This document shows positions 16,553 to 26,529 of a stretch of 64,000 bases of DNA, in pieces. The DNA is from Alkalibacter rhizosphaerae (GTDB taxonomy: Bacteria; Bacillota; Clostridia; Eubacteriales; Alkalibacteraceae), in the NCBI RefSeq assembly GCF_017352215.1, contig NZ_CP071444.1:1054001-1118000 (forward strand), read 5' to 3'. The position numbers were made by a program, and so were the translations under genes. Position 1 is the stretch's first letter; each line of letters begins with the position of its first letter. The notes beneath the pieces are model-generated. The model was not told the origin of the DNA, searched no databases, and saw only the letters and a list, made by a program, of their open reading frames with translations.

Positions 16553-17443
16553 CTACTCCCCTATTCCAACTTCTTTCTTCTTCACAGGGATCCAAATCTC
16601 GCTTCGATAATTCGGATCTGCTGTATTCGGACTCTCATTCCACAATATTTCCGGGCCGTCCACTGCTTCGTACCCTGAGGAAGGAAACCACTCCGAGTAG
16701 ATCCTGCCCCACGCGTTTTGAAGGGTTTCCGGAAAAGGTCCAACCACTTCAAATACAGCCCAGGTACCGGCATCAATATCCAATTCATCAAAATCTCCTG
16801 CATCACTACTTCTTGTAGCTACCCCGATGTAATGATCCAGTTCCCCATTTTCTTCCATTCTTCCTTCTGAAAAATTTGTGGAAGCACTGACGATCCCCAT
16901 GGGTTCCGTGTTTGACATCGATTTTAGTTGTTGAACAACCTCCAGGGTCAATTGCTCCGTCATTTTTGCGATCTCAGGATTAACCCCTTCAAAAACAACT
17001 GGAACTCTTTTTTTAAAGCCTACCAGCTTGAATGATTTTTTTTCTACGATGCGATACTTCATTTCGTTTCCTCCTCTAATGGTTAATTGAAAGGTCATTG
17101 TCGGATACGCCTTTAGTTGTGCATCCTCATTTCTCGCTTGAGATGGGAGTATGCCGTGCATGGAATGAAAAGCACGGGAAAATGAATCTGCTGAATGATA
17201 GCCGTATTTGAAGGCAACATCAATGATTCTCAGATCCATGTTTTTCAAATCAAGAGCAGCCAGGGTGAGTTTTCTTCTCCGAATATACTCGGACAAGCTT
17301 ACCCCCGCCAAAAAGGAAAACATCCGCTTGAAGTGATACTCGGAACAGTACGCGATTTGAGAAATTCTGCCATAGTCCATATCCTCCATCAAGTGCTCTT
17401 CAATGTATGCCATTGCCTTGTTCATTTTGCTTAAGGAATCCAT
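16553..17443 (-). CDS. AraC-family regulator with GyrI-like effector domain
   Basis: About 296 residues. Two AraC helix-turn-helix motifs at the N-terminus ([20 protein letters not shown] and [20 protein letters not shown], about residues 20-100) followed by a GyrI/Rob-like effector-binding domain (about 125-296: [20 protein letters not shown] to [13 protein letters not shown]). The ATG at 17443 follows GAAGGAGG. In this family the effector domain binds hydrophobic drugs and turns on nearby genes, here probably the operon it heads. Confidence 0.88.
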   Translation of the reverse strand: MDSLSKMNKAMAYIEEHLMEDMDYGRISQIAYCSEYHFKRMFSFLAGVSLSEYIRRRKLTLAALDLKNMDLRIIDVAFKYGYHSADSFSRAFHSMHGILPSQARNEDAQLKAYPTMTFQLTIRGGNEMKYRIVEKKSFKLVGFKKRVPVVFEGVNPEIAKMTEQLTLEVVQQLKSMSNTEPMGIVSASTNFSEGRMEENGELDHYIGVATRSSDAGDFDELDIDAGTWAVFEVVGPFPETLQNAWGRIYSEWFPSSGYEAVDGPEILWNESPNTADPNYRSEIWIPVKKKEVGIGE

Positions 17444-17656
17444 CCAACAACCTCCTTCCTTCACTCATAGTATCAAAGAATCTCTTGATTCATCCGACAA
17501 TCGGTGCACAATAATGTCGGGTCAACATACATCTCAAGAATTTTGAACGATTGGTACTGTTGGTTTTCTAAGTATATTATAATACAATTTGCCATTGTTA
17601 TCAGATGCTATGACATATTTCCATATCGCCTCCAGAAATTTTCCGACAATAGAAAA

Positions 17657-17695
17657 ACCGTTATCGGATTCATGTGGCATTGTTCCGATAACGGT
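17657..17695 (-). terminator. Rho-independent terminator of the DEAD-box gene
   Basis: A 12-bp perfect stem ACCGTTATCGGA/TCCGATAACGGT with a 15-base loop. On the minus strand it is followed by TTTTTC, 28 bases after the helicase stop codon. Confidence 0.8.
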
Positions 17696-17723
17696 GTTCT
17701 CATAACTTGTTTTCGCGATACTG

Positions 17724-19034
17724 TTATTCTTCGCTTCTCGATTTGTATCCTTTAGAACTGGAACGACTTTTTTCCGTCCTACCAGCTTTCTTCTTCATTT
17801 CGTTGTTTCTTCTCCTGTTTCTGGTTTGATCCTGAGTCCCGGGTTTTGTCGAAGTATTCCGTCGAATCGGTTTAGCAACAGGTTCAACATTTGTGTCTAC
17901 CAATGGATATGGATGGTCACTTACTTCTTCGATGGATTTGGAGATCAAACGCTGAATGCCTTTTAACATCGATTTCTCATCATGGCTGCAAAAGGAAATG
18001 GCGATGCCCCCGTGACTGGCCCTGCCAGTACGACCGATACGATGTACATAGGTTTCCGGAACCTCCGGCAGATCAAAATTGATGACATGAGACAGCTCTT
18101 CGATATCGATGCCTCTGGCTGCAATATCTGTAGCCACAAGTATTCTGGTCTTTCTTTCCTTAAAATTCTTCAAGGCCAGCTGCCTTGCCGTTTGGGACTT
18201 GTTCCCGTGGATCGCTTCCGCATTGAACCCGGCTTTTTCCAAATACTTGACGATCTTATTGGCTCCATGTTTCGTTCTTGAAAACACCAGGGCCGATATG
18301 ATGGCTTTGTTTTTCAATAAATGAGTAAGCAGTTTTGCTTTATTACCACGATCCACATAGTATAATTCCTGATTTATAATCTCCACCGTTGAGGATACCG
18401 GTGTGACCACTACCTTGGCGGGATCCTTCAATATGGAATTTGCCAGCTTCTCGATCTCAGCAGGCATGGTGGCGGAAAAAAACATGGTCTGTTTTTCCTG
18501 AGGCAGGTGTGTGATGATTTTTCGCACATCCAACAGCATACCCATATCCAGCATCATGTCCGCCTCGTCGAGCACGAAATATTTTACACTCTTTAAACTA
18601 ACATATCTTTGGGTGATCAAATCCAGCAGTCTTCCAGGTGTGGCCACCAGTATGTCGATTCCCTTAGTCAGGTCTTTTGTTTGAGGGTGTTGCGATACAC
18701 CACCATAGATCACCAGCGTCTTCAGATTCAAGTACTTGCCGTACTCTTTAAAACTATCGGATATCTGTATGGCCAATTCTCTGGTTGGTGCTACGACCAA
18801 GGCCTGGATCTGCCTGCGGCCCGGGGATGCTTTTTGCTGCAATGCAATGCCTTGCAAGATGGGGATAGCAAAAGCCGCCGTTTTCCCTGTGCCTGTTTGG
18901 GCACACCCTAATAGATCCTTGCCCATTAGAAGGGGCGGTATGGCTTTCGATTGGATCGCTGTCGGCTTTGTATACCCTTTCGTTTTTATGGCTTTCTTTA
19001 TCGGTTCCATTAACTTTAAATCTTCAAATAACAA
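17724..19034 (-). CDS. DEAD-box RNA helicase (RhlE-like)
   Basis: 436 residues. All core motifs are present: Q motif with KGYTKPTAIQSKAIP, motif I AQTGTGKTAAF, Ia PTRELA, Ib TPGRLLD, II DEAD (VLDEADMML), III SAT, IV region LVFSRTKHGANK, V ATDIAARGID, VI HRIGRTGRA. The C-terminal tail (about 370-436) is basic and disordered, rich in Arg, Lys, Ser and Gly-poor, as in many RhlE proteins that contact RNA. TTG start with AAGGAG eight bases upstream. It probably remodels rRNA or mRNA, often in the cold. Confidence 0.93.
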   Translation of the reverse strand: MLFEDLKLMEPIKKAIKTKGYTKPTAIQSKAIPPLLMGKDLLGCAQTGTGKTAAFAIPILQGIALQQKASPGRRQIQALVVAPTRELAIQISDSFKEYGKYLNLKTLVIYGGVSQHPQTKDLTKGIDILVATPGRLLDLITQRYVSLKSVKYFVLDEADMMLDMGMLLDVRKIITHLPQEKQTMFFSATMPAEIEKLANSILKDPAKVVVTPVSSTVEIINQELYYVDRGNKAKLLTHLLKNKAIISALVFSRTKHGANKIVKYLEKAGFNAEAIHGNKSQTARQLALKNFKERKTRILVATDIAARGIDIEELSHVINFDLPEVPETYVHRIGRTGRASHGGIAISFCSHDEKSMLKGIQRLISKSIEEVSDHPYPLVDTNVEPVAKPIRRNTSTKPGTQDQTRNRRRNNEMKKKAGRTEKSRSSSKGYKSRSEE

Positions 19035-19185
19035 TATATTTCTCCTTTTGATATTACATGAATGTATATCTTTTTCTATAGTATGCTTAGTATATCACTG
19101 TTAACAAAAGGAAATCCTTAAGTTATGCCAATATTCCCTTTTATTTCTACATAATACGGCTCTGGTCATAAAATCATTCGATATT

Positions 19186-21429
19186 TTACATCGATTTTCT
19201 GAGATATTTGGCAGTGATTGTTGAACTTTTTTCCACCATCTCTCTCACGGTTCCCTCAAATACGATCTCGCCACCGCCGCTGCCTCCATCCGGCCCAATA
19301 TCAATGATGTGATCCGCATTTTTAATGACATCTTGATTGTGTTCGATGATGATCACCGTATTTCCCCTGTCAACAAATCTCTCAAACAGCTTCATGATCC
19401 CCTTGATATCAGAGGCGTGGAGCCCCGTGGTTGGTTCGTCCAGAATGAAAATGCTTCCCTGATCATCCAGATGTTTCGCAAGCTTCAAACGCTGCCGTTC
19501 TCCTCCCGATAAGGTGGACGTCGGTTGTCCCAGGGAAAGATATCCCAAGCCCACTTCCACCATCCGCCTAATTTGTTTTGCGATTCTATTCTGGCCTTTA
19601 AAGAAAACGAAAGCTTCTTCTGCCGACATGGCCAATATTTCCATGATGTTTTTTCCGTGATATTGAAAAGAAAGGGATTCTTTGTTAAAGCGATTTCCTT
19701 CACATTCTTCACAAACCGTAGTAACAGGGTCCATGAATACGAGCTCCGTAACAATGACGCCTCTTCCTTTGCATGCAGGACATGCGCCCTTGCTGTTAAA
19801 GGAAAATATCGATGCGCTCTGACCCGTTTCCTTTGAAATCACTTTTCTTATGGCATCGAAAAACCCCAGGAAGGTGGCTGGCGTTGAACGGCCTGTAGCT
19901 GTTATGGGAGACTGATCCACCAGCACCACATCGTCAACATGCTCTTTTGCAAATACATCCCGGATCAACGTGCTTTTTCCGGAACCGGCCACGCCGGTCA
20001 CTACGGTCAGGACGTGGAGTGGAATATCCACCGATACATCTTTCAGGTTGTGACAAGTTGCATTGCGAACCGGCAGATACTTGTCGGGCACTCTTGGTTG
20101 CTCCTTGATCGGAAGGATCTCTTTCATCGCATTGCCGGTCCTGGTCCCGGATAAAAGAAGATCTTCGTAACTTCCTTCAAACAAAATTTCACCACCATGT
20201 TTCCCTGCAAGGGGCCCGACATCGATGATATGATCTGCAATACTTATGATATCTTTATCGTGTTCGACGACAAGGACGCTGTTTCCCTTGTCTCTAAGTT
20301 TTTGAAGCAAGTTGCACATGCGGTAAACGTCCCTTGGATGCATGCCCGTACTGGGTTCATCAAAAATGTATGTCATCCCAGTCAATGCACTTCCCATGTA
20401 TCGCACCAGTTTCAGACGTTGGGCTTCTCCACCAGACAGGGTGGACGATTCCCGGTTCATGCTTAGATAAGGAAGGCCAATTTCGATCATTCTGCCTAAA
20501 GACGCCACCAAATCTTCGACAATGGTCGTCGCTCTTTTATCTTCGATTTTTGACAATGCTTCTCTTAAACTTGTAAACTCCATTTCACTCATTTCATGGA
20601 TGTTTTTCTCGTTGATCCGACAGGAAAGGGTGTGATCGTTCAGTCTCTTGCCATGGCAGCTGGGGCATTTTTTTTGTATGATCAGGCTCAACAGCCTTTT
20701 TGCAGATGCTTCCCTGATCGCGGACGTATCCCGCATCAACACGGTTCTTCTGAGTTGTTGAACGATTCCCTCCACTTTTTTGTGGACCTGGTCTCCATTG
20801 GGCACTTTTGCCCCATAATATAGAATGTTCTTTTCTTCTTCCGAGTAATCCTTGAATTTCTTGTCAAGATCAAATACCTTCGATTCGGTGTATATCTTCC
20901 AATACCAGTTTCCCACACCGTAGGCTGGGAGCTTTACCATTCCCTCGTTCCAGGATTTTTCCGGATCCACCAACCCCTCCGTATCGATGTCTGTTATATT
21001 CCCCAAACCCGAACACTCGGGACACATCCCGTTGGGATCATTGAAGGAAAAGTAGGATGCAGTCCCAACGTAGGGCGCCCCGATCCGGGAGTACAACACT
21101 CGAAGCGCAGAATACAAATCGCTGATCGTACCAACCGTTGAACGGGCGTTGCCCCCTAGTCTGGACTGGTCCACGATGACCGATGCGGAAAGATTGTCGA
21201 TATAATCCACTTTTGGTTTTTCATATTTTGGCATTCGTCCCCGGACCCATGCCGTATAAGTTTCATTCATCTGCCTCTGGCTTTCTGTTGCAATGGTATC
21301 AAATACGATACTTGATTTGCCGGACCCGGATACACCCGTGAAAACAACGATTTTGTTTTTGGGTATGGACAGAGAAATGTTCTTCAAATTGTTTTGGTGC
21401 AAACCCCTAATTTCGATTCGATCGTTCAT
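19186..21429 (-). CDS. UvrA-like ABC ATPase (short paralogue)
   Basis: About 747 residues with two UvrA-type ABC modules: Walker A GVSGSGKSS and GVAGSGKST, signatures TLSGGEAQRLKL and TLSGGERQRLKL, Walker B IFDEPSTGMHP and ILDEPTTGLH. Zinc-binding Cys clusters are CPECSGLG, CPSCHGKR, CPACKGRG and CEECEGNRF. It is about 190 residues shorter than housekeeping UvrA; the gap falls after RLGGNARSTVGTISDLYSALRVLYSRIGAP, where UvrA carries the UvrB-binding domain. It therefore resembles UvrA paralogues linked to DNA-targeting antibiotic resistance (DrrC-like). ATG at 21429 has GGTGGAG upstream. Confidence 0.88.
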   Translation of the reverse strand: MNDRIEIRGLHQNNLKNISLSIPKNKIVVFTGVSGSGKSSIVFDTIATESQRQMNETYTAWVRGRMPKYEKPKVDYIDNLSASVIVDQSRLGGNARSTVGTISDLYSALRVLYSRIGAPYVGTASYFSFNDPNGMCPECSGLGNITDIDTEGLVDPEKSWNEGMVKLPAYGVGNWYWKIYTESKVFDLDKKFKDYSEEEKNILYYGAKVPNGDQVHKKVEGIVQQLRRTVLMRDTSAIREASAKRLLSLIIQKKCPSCHGKRLNDHTLSCRINEKNIHEMSEMEFTSLREALSKIEDKRATTIVEDLVASLGRMIEIGLPYLSMNRESSTLSGGEAQRLKLVRYMGSALTGMTYIFDEPSTGMHPRDVYRMCNLLQKLRDKGNSVLVVEHDKDIISIADHIIDVGPLAGKHGGEILFEGSYEDLLLSGTRTGNAMKEILPIKEQPRVPDKYLPVRNATCHNLKDVSVDIPLHVLTVVTGVAGSGKSTLIRDVFAKEHVDDVVLVDQSPITATGRSTPATFLGFFDAIRKVISKETGQSASIFSFNSKGACPACKGRGVIVTELVFMDPVTTVCEECEGNRFNKESLSFQYHGKNIMEILAMSAEEAFVFFKGQNRIAKQIRRMVEVGLGYLSLGQPTSTLSGGERQRLKLAKHLDDQGSIFILDEPTTGLHASDIKGIMKLFERFVDRGNTVIIIEHNQDVIKNADHIIDIGPDGGSGGGEIVFEGTVREMVEKSSTITAKYLRKSM

Positions 21430-21664
21430 GATCTCCACCGCCTATTTCCAATTTATCTTAAAATCAACAAGCAAAAATACCATTTCAATCCACACTTCGT
21501 TTCAATTATACTACTGCGTTTGTCTTTTTCAAAACTTAACTTATTTTGAAAAATAGTCAGTCATTTAATTTTATGATATGATGTTCTTGAAATCTTGCTT
21601 TCGCCAAATCTACGCGTAAAAACAGGAACGGACCAATCCAATTCAATAACAACGGAGGAATATT

Positions 21665-22453
21665 ATGAAGAATGTTGTGATAACCGGCAGCACCAGAGGT
21701 ATTGGTTTTTCCATGGCAATCGAGTTTTTGCAGGCCGGATGTAACGTGACCTTGTCTGGCAGAGGAGAATCCCTGCCTGAAGCAACAAAAGCAAAACTCT
21801 CTGATTTTGAGGAAAAATATATATATGTTCAATGCAATGTACAGGAAAAAGCCAAGGTACAAAATCTTTGGGATGTTTCCGTAGAAAAATGGCACAAGAT
21901 AGATATCTGGATCAACAATGCGGGGCAAAATACTCCATATGTATATTCGTGGAAAACAGGAGAAAATTACACCGAAAGCATTATCAAAACCAATATTATC
22001 GGAATGATATTTGGCACACAAGTTGCCGCAGAGGGTATGCTGAATCAAGGTTATGGCGAAATATACAGCATGGAAGGCCTTGGCTCAAACAATATGATTC
22101 AGAAAAAGACAATATTGTACGGTACCACCAAACATGCTTTGAGCTATTTTATGAAGGGAGTTGCCAAAGAATTGGAGGGGACCGGTGTTATGGCAGGGCG
22201 TTTGTCCCCTGGTATGATGCTAACGGATTTTATCACGAAAACGCCAGACGGCGAGCAATCGGAGGTTATAACCGAAAAGCGGTTTAAAAAAGTGTTCAAC
22301 ACTTTGGCAGACAAACCAGATACAGTAGCAAAGTTTTTTATACCTAAAATATTGAGCAATAGGAAAAACAACGCTCAGATCATTTGGCTGACAAATAGAA
22401 AGGCAGCATGGCGGTTCATGACTTCAGCTTTTCGCAAAGACAGACTGATTTAA
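21665..22453 (+). CDS. Short-chain dehydrogenase/reductase (SDR)
   Basis: 262 residues. NAD(P)-binding GSTRGIGFSMA at residue 8, NNAGQ at about 98, and catalytic YGTTKHALSY (YxxxK). An Asn/Ser pair upstream (SMEGLGS) supplies part of the tetrad. Strong CGGAGG site. It precedes the LysR gene on the same strand by about 70 bases, so it may belong to the aromatic locus that follows. The substrate is unknown. Confidence 0.88.
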   Translation: MKNVVITGSTRGIGFSMAIEFLQAGCNVTLSGRGESLPEATKAKLSDFEEKYIYVQCNVQEKAKVQNLWDVSVEKWHKIDIWINNAGQNTPYVYSWKTGENYTESIIKTNIIGMIFGTQVAAEGMLNQGYGEIYSMEGLGSNNMIQKKTILYGTTKHALSYFMKGVAKELEGTGVMAGRLSPGMMLTDFITKTPDGEQSEVITEKRFKKVFNTLADKPDTVAKFFIPKILSNRKNNAQIIWLTNRKAAWRFMTSAFRKDRLI

Positions 22454-22522
22454 GTTTAGTAGAGAAATGTAAAACGTATAGTTGTGATTATAACTACATG
22501 CAAAAGTACAAGGAGTGTATTT

Positions 22523-23428
22523 ATGAATACGATGCAGGTTCGCTGTTTTCTGACAGCAGCGCGATATCTTAATTTCACGGATAGCGCTGCCGAGCTGTTC
22601 ATATCGCAACCGGCTTTAAGTCACAATATTTCGTCTTTGGAAGATGAGTTGGGAATAAAACTTTTTATCCGAGATAAAAAAAATAAAAATACCCGTCTTA
22701 CGGCTGCGGGACAAATCATGTATGAAGGCTTGAAGGATATCCAGGGTCAGCTGGATTTGTTGGTAAAATACGCCAAGCAGACCCAGGAAGGCAAATCCGG
22801 ATTTCTTCGGATCGGGCTTATCAGCAGCAACAGCATTGACGAACGTACCTTGTCCATTCTCGACAACTTTCAAGAGAAATATCCGGATGTGGATTTGACG
22901 CTGCGCAGGGGAAGCAACAGCGAACTGGTCCAATGGTTGCATAATCAGACACTGGATATTGCTTTCGCCTTGAAAATCGATGTGGAAAACAAGAATTGGT
23001 TGATGTTGAAGAGACTCTACAGCGTAGAATCGGTACTCATCCTTTCTGCAAAACATCCCCTGGCAAAGAAAAAAGATTTGTCGTTGATCGATTTTAAAGA
23101 GGAAACCTTTGTGACCCTTTCACCAAATGAATCCTACGCCATACATTCATTGTTGAAGCAGGAATGTGAAAAGGCCGGATTCACACCGAAAGTTATTGAA
23201 GCTCCCGATTTGAGTTCCCAAGCACTTTACCTGGAATCGGGCAAAGGGATCGCCATCAGCGGTATCAACAATACGGCAGTCCTCAACAATCTTACCACGA
23301 CCTTACGACTGCGGGAACTAAAACCAATGGAACTGGTCATTGCTTCAAATCGATCCAATAACAATCCTTGCATCGAGTTGTTTCATTCTTATTATGAAAA
23401 CAGGGAACAAACGGATGAATCTTTGTGA
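22523..23428 (+). CDS. LysR-family transcriptional regulator
   Basis: About 301 residues. N-terminal winged helix-turn-helix (MQVRCFLTAARYLNFTDSAA then QPALSHNISSLEDELGIKLF) followed by a periplasmic-binding-protein-like ligand domain from about residue 90. ATG at 22523 follows AAGGAG; the upstream in-frame start at 22484 has no site. It lies directly upstream of the PhlG-like hydrolase and probably controls that cluster in response to an aromatic substrate. Confidence 0.9.
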   Translation: MNTMQVRCFLTAARYLNFTDSAAELFISQPALSHNISSLEDELGIKLFIRDKKNKNTRLTAAGQIMYEGLKDIQGQLDLLVKYAKQTQEGKSGFLRIGLISSNSIDERTLSILDNFQEKYPDVDLTLRRGSNSELVQWLHNQTLDIAFALKIDVENKNWLMLKRLYSVESVLILSAKHPLAKKKDLSLIDFKEETFVTLSPNESYAIHSLLKQECEKAGFTPKVIEAPDLSSQALYLESGKGIAISGINNTAVLNNLTTTLRLRELKPMELVIASNRSNNNPCIELFHSYYENREQTDESL

Positions 23429-23575
23429 TCCGCCCGTAATCTCGTTGCTTATGAGCACATAGAAAACATTGATTTCACGGACGGACAAAAACAAGTTAAT
23501 ATGTTTATAAATAGTCTCTTTCATGTTAGCCAACAAGTAAGAGACTACATTTTTATAAAGAAGGAGGCAAATCTG

Positions 23576-24358
23576 GTGAACTCTCAAGAAAAAGTGAAGG
23601 TGACGGAACAGGACAAACAGAAGTCTTATTACAAATACTACCTGGAATCGGTAGTAGAACCTCCATCGGAGAATATTCAGAAAGTATTGGCGGGCCCAAT
23701 GGACCCAGCGAAAGCGCTGCCGATCCAGGAAAGAAATCGTCTTTTTGATGAAGGCTATTTCGAAGAAGAGGTCGGTTATTGCGTTATGCCTGATGGAACC
23801 GGTTACATCTCCAACCTGGTCAAAATGCCGGGAGTGACCGGAGAAATGTTTGACTGGTGGTTTGCCTGGCATGGCCAGGACAATTTGCGCTACACGATCT
23901 GGGACAATGAGGATCATTACCGGGCAGAATCCATGCAAAAAGCAAAAGGCCGGGATCCCATGCTTTCCTACAAGGAGCGATACTGGGATACGACCCACCT
24001 TGTTTACGAGGATGTGGGCATGGGACCTCAGAATATCGTGATCAACTTTAAAAACCCGGGAGACATGGGTTTTGATACCTCAAAAATCGGAACCAGCGCC
24101 TGCTCCACCATTGTCTGTGCCAATGGCAAAGCCATCATGTGTCATTTTGTCCGGGACATTGAAGGTGGCATAGAGCTGCGTACTCGATTCTGGATGGGAT
24201 ATACCTGCAAGAACAAAAAAATGTACAAAGTACTACCTGACGGAGTGCGAATGCCGGAAGAACCACTAAGAGCCCTTAATTTGCACAACATCAAAGAATT
24301 CAACAACCTGGCAGTTCTTTTGCCAAAGATCTTCCCCGAAGAACGGGATAATTTCTAG
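23576..24358 (+). CDS. PhlG/phloretin-hydrolase-like C-C bond hydrolase
   Basis: 260 residues, GTG start after GAAGGAGG. It resembles the DAPG-hydrolase (PhlG) domain family, zinc enzymes that split the C-C bond between an acyl group and a phloroglucinol ring; the same family includes phloretin hydrolase of flavonoid-degrading gut anaerobes. Candidate metal ligands visible are the His in WWFAWHGQ, acidic residues in HLVYEDVGMG, and the C-terminal HNIKE (HxxxE). The following ferredoxin and flavoprotein genes start 15 bases and then 16 bases after the preceding stops, so the three form an operon. It is upstream of a questin-oxidase-like gene. I infer action on an acylphloroglucinol-type or related polyketide substrate. 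Confidence 0.72.
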   Translation: MNSQEKVKVTEQDKQKSYYKYYLESVVEPPSENIQKVLAGPMDPAKALPIQERNRLFDEGYFEEEVGYCVMPDGTGYISNLVKMPGVTGEMFDWWFAWHGQDNLRYTIWDNEDHYRAESMQKAKGRDPMLSYKERYWDTTHLVYEDVGMGPQNIVINFKNPGDMGFDTSKIGTSACSTIVCANGKAIMCHFVRDIEGGIELRTRFWMGYTCKNKKMYKVLPDGVRMPEEPLRALNLHNIKEFNNLAVLLPKIFPEERDNF

Positions 24359-24372
24359 AAAGAGGTGTGGTC

Positions 24373-24618
24373 ATGATTGATACGAAACATCGCATCATTT
24401 TTGATGCCGAAAAATGTGTCGGCTGCAAGCTTTGCTATAAAGCATGCTTTGTGGATGTAATACGCTGGGATGAAGAAAAAAAACAGCCTGTTTTCAAATA
24501 TGTGGAAGACTGCGAACACTGCTTCTGGTGCGAAGCCATTTGCAATAAAGGATGCATCCAAGTTCTACCGGATTACGAAAGCGAAAAATTGTTGCAGACA
24601 TTTGATCGATATCTTTAG
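24373..24618 (+). CDS. 2x[4Fe-4S] ferredoxin-type protein
   Basis: About 81 residues with two cysteine clusters, CVGCKLCYKAC and CEHCFWCEAICNKGC. The arrangement is that of the AprB-like or fumarate-reductase-associated ferredoxins, with a long spacer between clusters. ATG at 24373 has AGAGGTG upstream. It sits between the hydrolase and a flavoprotein and is likely the electron donor or acceptor for the latter. Confidence 0.88.
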   Translation: MIDTKHRIIFDAEKCVGCKLCYKACFVDVIRWDEEKKQPVFKYVEDCEHCFWCEAICNKGCIQVLPDYESEKLLQTFDRYL

Positions 24619-24633
24619 AAAGGGGGGTTGAAA

Positions 24634-26310
24634 ATGGATATAAAGATTGAACGAAAGAATATAAATACGGACATTTTGATCATAGGCGGTGGAATCGCCG
24701 GTCTAACGGCAGCTATCGCACTGAAGGAAACAAGCCCGGAAATGGATGTTCAAATTGTTGAAAAGCAGACGTCCGGCTATTCGGGAAAAGCCAATAAAGG
24801 TGGTGGTGTTCTCCAGTATTTTGACTTGGAAAAGATCAAGCCGGAAGATTTCACCGCATATCATGTCCAGGCTATCGGCTGCTACTTGGGCGATCAGGAT
24901 CTCATGAAAAAATACGTCTCCATGAACAATGAAATGCTGGATAAACTGGTTGAGTGGGGTGCCGTATTGCCGAAACGTGAAGATGGCAGTTATGCCGTGA
25001 TCCCAACCGGTCCGATGACGGCCATGATCGGCGTCGACTTGAATATCACGGTGAGACTCAGGAGAACAGCGGAGAAAATGGGTGTCCAGTTTTTGGACAA
25101 AGTGACCGTCTCCGATTTATTGACCAGTGAAAACAGAATCGCAGGAGCTTTAGGCTACAGCATCTTGGACGGAACAGTGTATGCCTTCCATGCAAAATCT
25201 GTCGTTCTGGCAACCGGAAGTCAAAACTACAGGATCGGACCTATGTGGAGCAGCGGCAGAGGAGACGGCATTGCTGCCGCATATCGTGCCGGTGCAGAAA
25301 TGCGAAATCCTGAGTTTGGAAACTTTGCCCAATTGGTCAAGGTCCGCAGCCATAATGAAGTAGTGTTCGGTGAAAATCACATGTACAATCAACTGGGCGA
25401 ACATGTGACAAAAAATTTCCGATCCGGCCCGGAACCGGATATCAGCAGTTCTGCAATTGCTGAGTGGTTTCAACAAATGTCGGAAGCAAATGGACCCATT
25501 GTCTTGAAACTCGACAATGACGGGGGCGGTTTGCATAAGGTTTGGGATCGTCCATACGGGCAGGATTTTTGGTCATTGAATAGAAAATCGGCAGAAAACG
25601 TGGATGTGGATAATGAAGTTTGCCCGATGTTGATTGGAGAACAGTCTCCCGTGAAAGTCGGTCATGACATGCAAACTACCATACCTGGACTGTACGCCAT
25701 TGGAGACGTCAGCTACTGTGGTTCCGCAGCTCCCGGTGCGGTTCCTGCACCTCCAGGACGAAACCGGGGATCCGGTATTTTAAATGCTGTATTTGCCGGT
25801 ATCCTTTGTGCGGAAGGCGCTTCTGAAAATGCAATGAACATAACGGTTCCCGCCCTTGATGAAGAACAGGTGGATAACTGCATAGCCAAGACCTTCGCAC
25901 CTTTGGCACGGGAATCGGGTTCGGATCCAAAAGAGATCATTCGTTTGATCCAACAGGCTGTTGGTCCCATGGAACGCTCCGTTTACATGAGTGATCATCG
26001 CATCGAAACCGCTTTGAAATATGTGATGAAAGCAAAAGAACTGTGCGAAACGTTGAAAGCCAATGACTTCCACGAGCTTCTTTCCTGTCATGAAGCAGCC
26101 GCCATGGTACTCTCGGCAGAGATGCAGTTCCGGGCAGCGGATATGCGGAAAGAATCAAGAGGTTGGTTCATGCGTGAAGATTACCCGGATATGGATAATG
26201 AAAACTGGTTAAAATGGATCATCGTAAAGAAACAGGGTGATTCCATGGAATTCAGTACGGAAGACGTTCCATACGAGAAATGGTCCGTACAACCCAGCAA
26301 GGTGCAATAA
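24634..26310 (+). CDS. FAD-dependent fumarate-reductase/AprA-like flavoprotein
   Basis: About 558 residues. FAD-binding DILIIGGGIAGLTAAIALKE at the N-terminus, then KANKGGGVLQYF, and the second FAD element LYAIGDVSYCGSAAPGAVPA with GSGILNAVFAG; the C-terminal helical domain is of the succinate dehydrogenase/AprA type. Paired with the adjoining ferredoxin it resembles AprBA-like two-subunit oxidoreductases. ATG at 24634 after GGGGGG; the TTG at 24628 is less likely. Probable role: reduction or oxidation of an aromatic or enoate intermediate released by the hydrolase. Confidence 0.82.
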   Translation: MDIKIERKNINTDILIIGGGIAGLTAAIALKETSPEMDVQIVEKQTSGYSGKANKGGGVLQYFDLEKIKPEDFTAYHVQAIGCYLGDQDLMKKYVSMNNEMLDKLVEWGAVLPKREDGSYAVIPTGPMTAMIGVDLNITVRLRRTAEKMGVQFLDKVTVSDLLTSENRIAGALGYSILDGTVYAFHAKSVVLATGSQNYRIGPMWSSGRGDGIAAAYRAGAEMRNPEFGNFAQLVKVRSHNEVVFGENHMYNQLGEHVTKNFRSGPEPDISSSAIAEWFQQMSEANGPIVLKLDNDGGGLHKVWDRPYGQDFWSLNRKSAENVDVDNEVCPMLIGEQSPVKVGHDMQTTIPGLYAIGDVSYCGSAAPGAVPAPPGRNRGSGILNAVFAGILCAEGASENAMNITVPALDEEQVDNCIAKTFAPLARESGSDPKEIIRLIQQAVGPMERSVYMSDHRIETALKYVMKAKELCETLKANDFHELLSCHEAAAMVLSAEMQFRAADMRKESRGWFMREDYPDMDNENWLKWIIVKKQGDSMEFSTEDVPYEKWSVQPSKVQ

Positions 26311-26347
26311 CAGCTTCCAGACATGACGAAAAAATTGCCGCATTAAC

Positions 26348-26420
26348 AGGGCTTCCTGATTTGCATACCTCCAGCAACATGCCTGGTGGAAATGCAATGG
26401 CTGGAAGCCCTTTGTTTTGG
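26348..26420 (+). terminator. Structured terminator after the flavoprotein gene
   Basis: AGGGCTTCC (26348-26356) pairs with GGAAGCCCT (26403-26411), with further pairing inside (TTGCAT with ATGCAA, CCTCCAG with CTGGTGG), followed by TTTGTTTT. The branched stem and T-rich tail fit a rho-independent terminator. Confidence 0.65.
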
Positions 26421-26529
26421 TTAGTCAGGATGGCATTACGCGTACTTCTTACAAGTAGAAAATTTTTTCAACATTAGAAATATGGGTACAAATCCTATTG
26501 AGAAAAAATATGATGTGGAGGAAATTTTT

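Noticed and set aside
19186-21429. Housekeeping uvrA
   Set aside because: About 190 residues short, missing the UvrB-binding region, and not next to uvrB; better a UvrA paralogue.
23501-23575. Longer N-terminus for the PhlG-like hydrolase from 23501
   Set aside because: The GTG at 23576 has GAAGGAGG at ideal distance; the upstream codons contain that very site and do not resemble the family.
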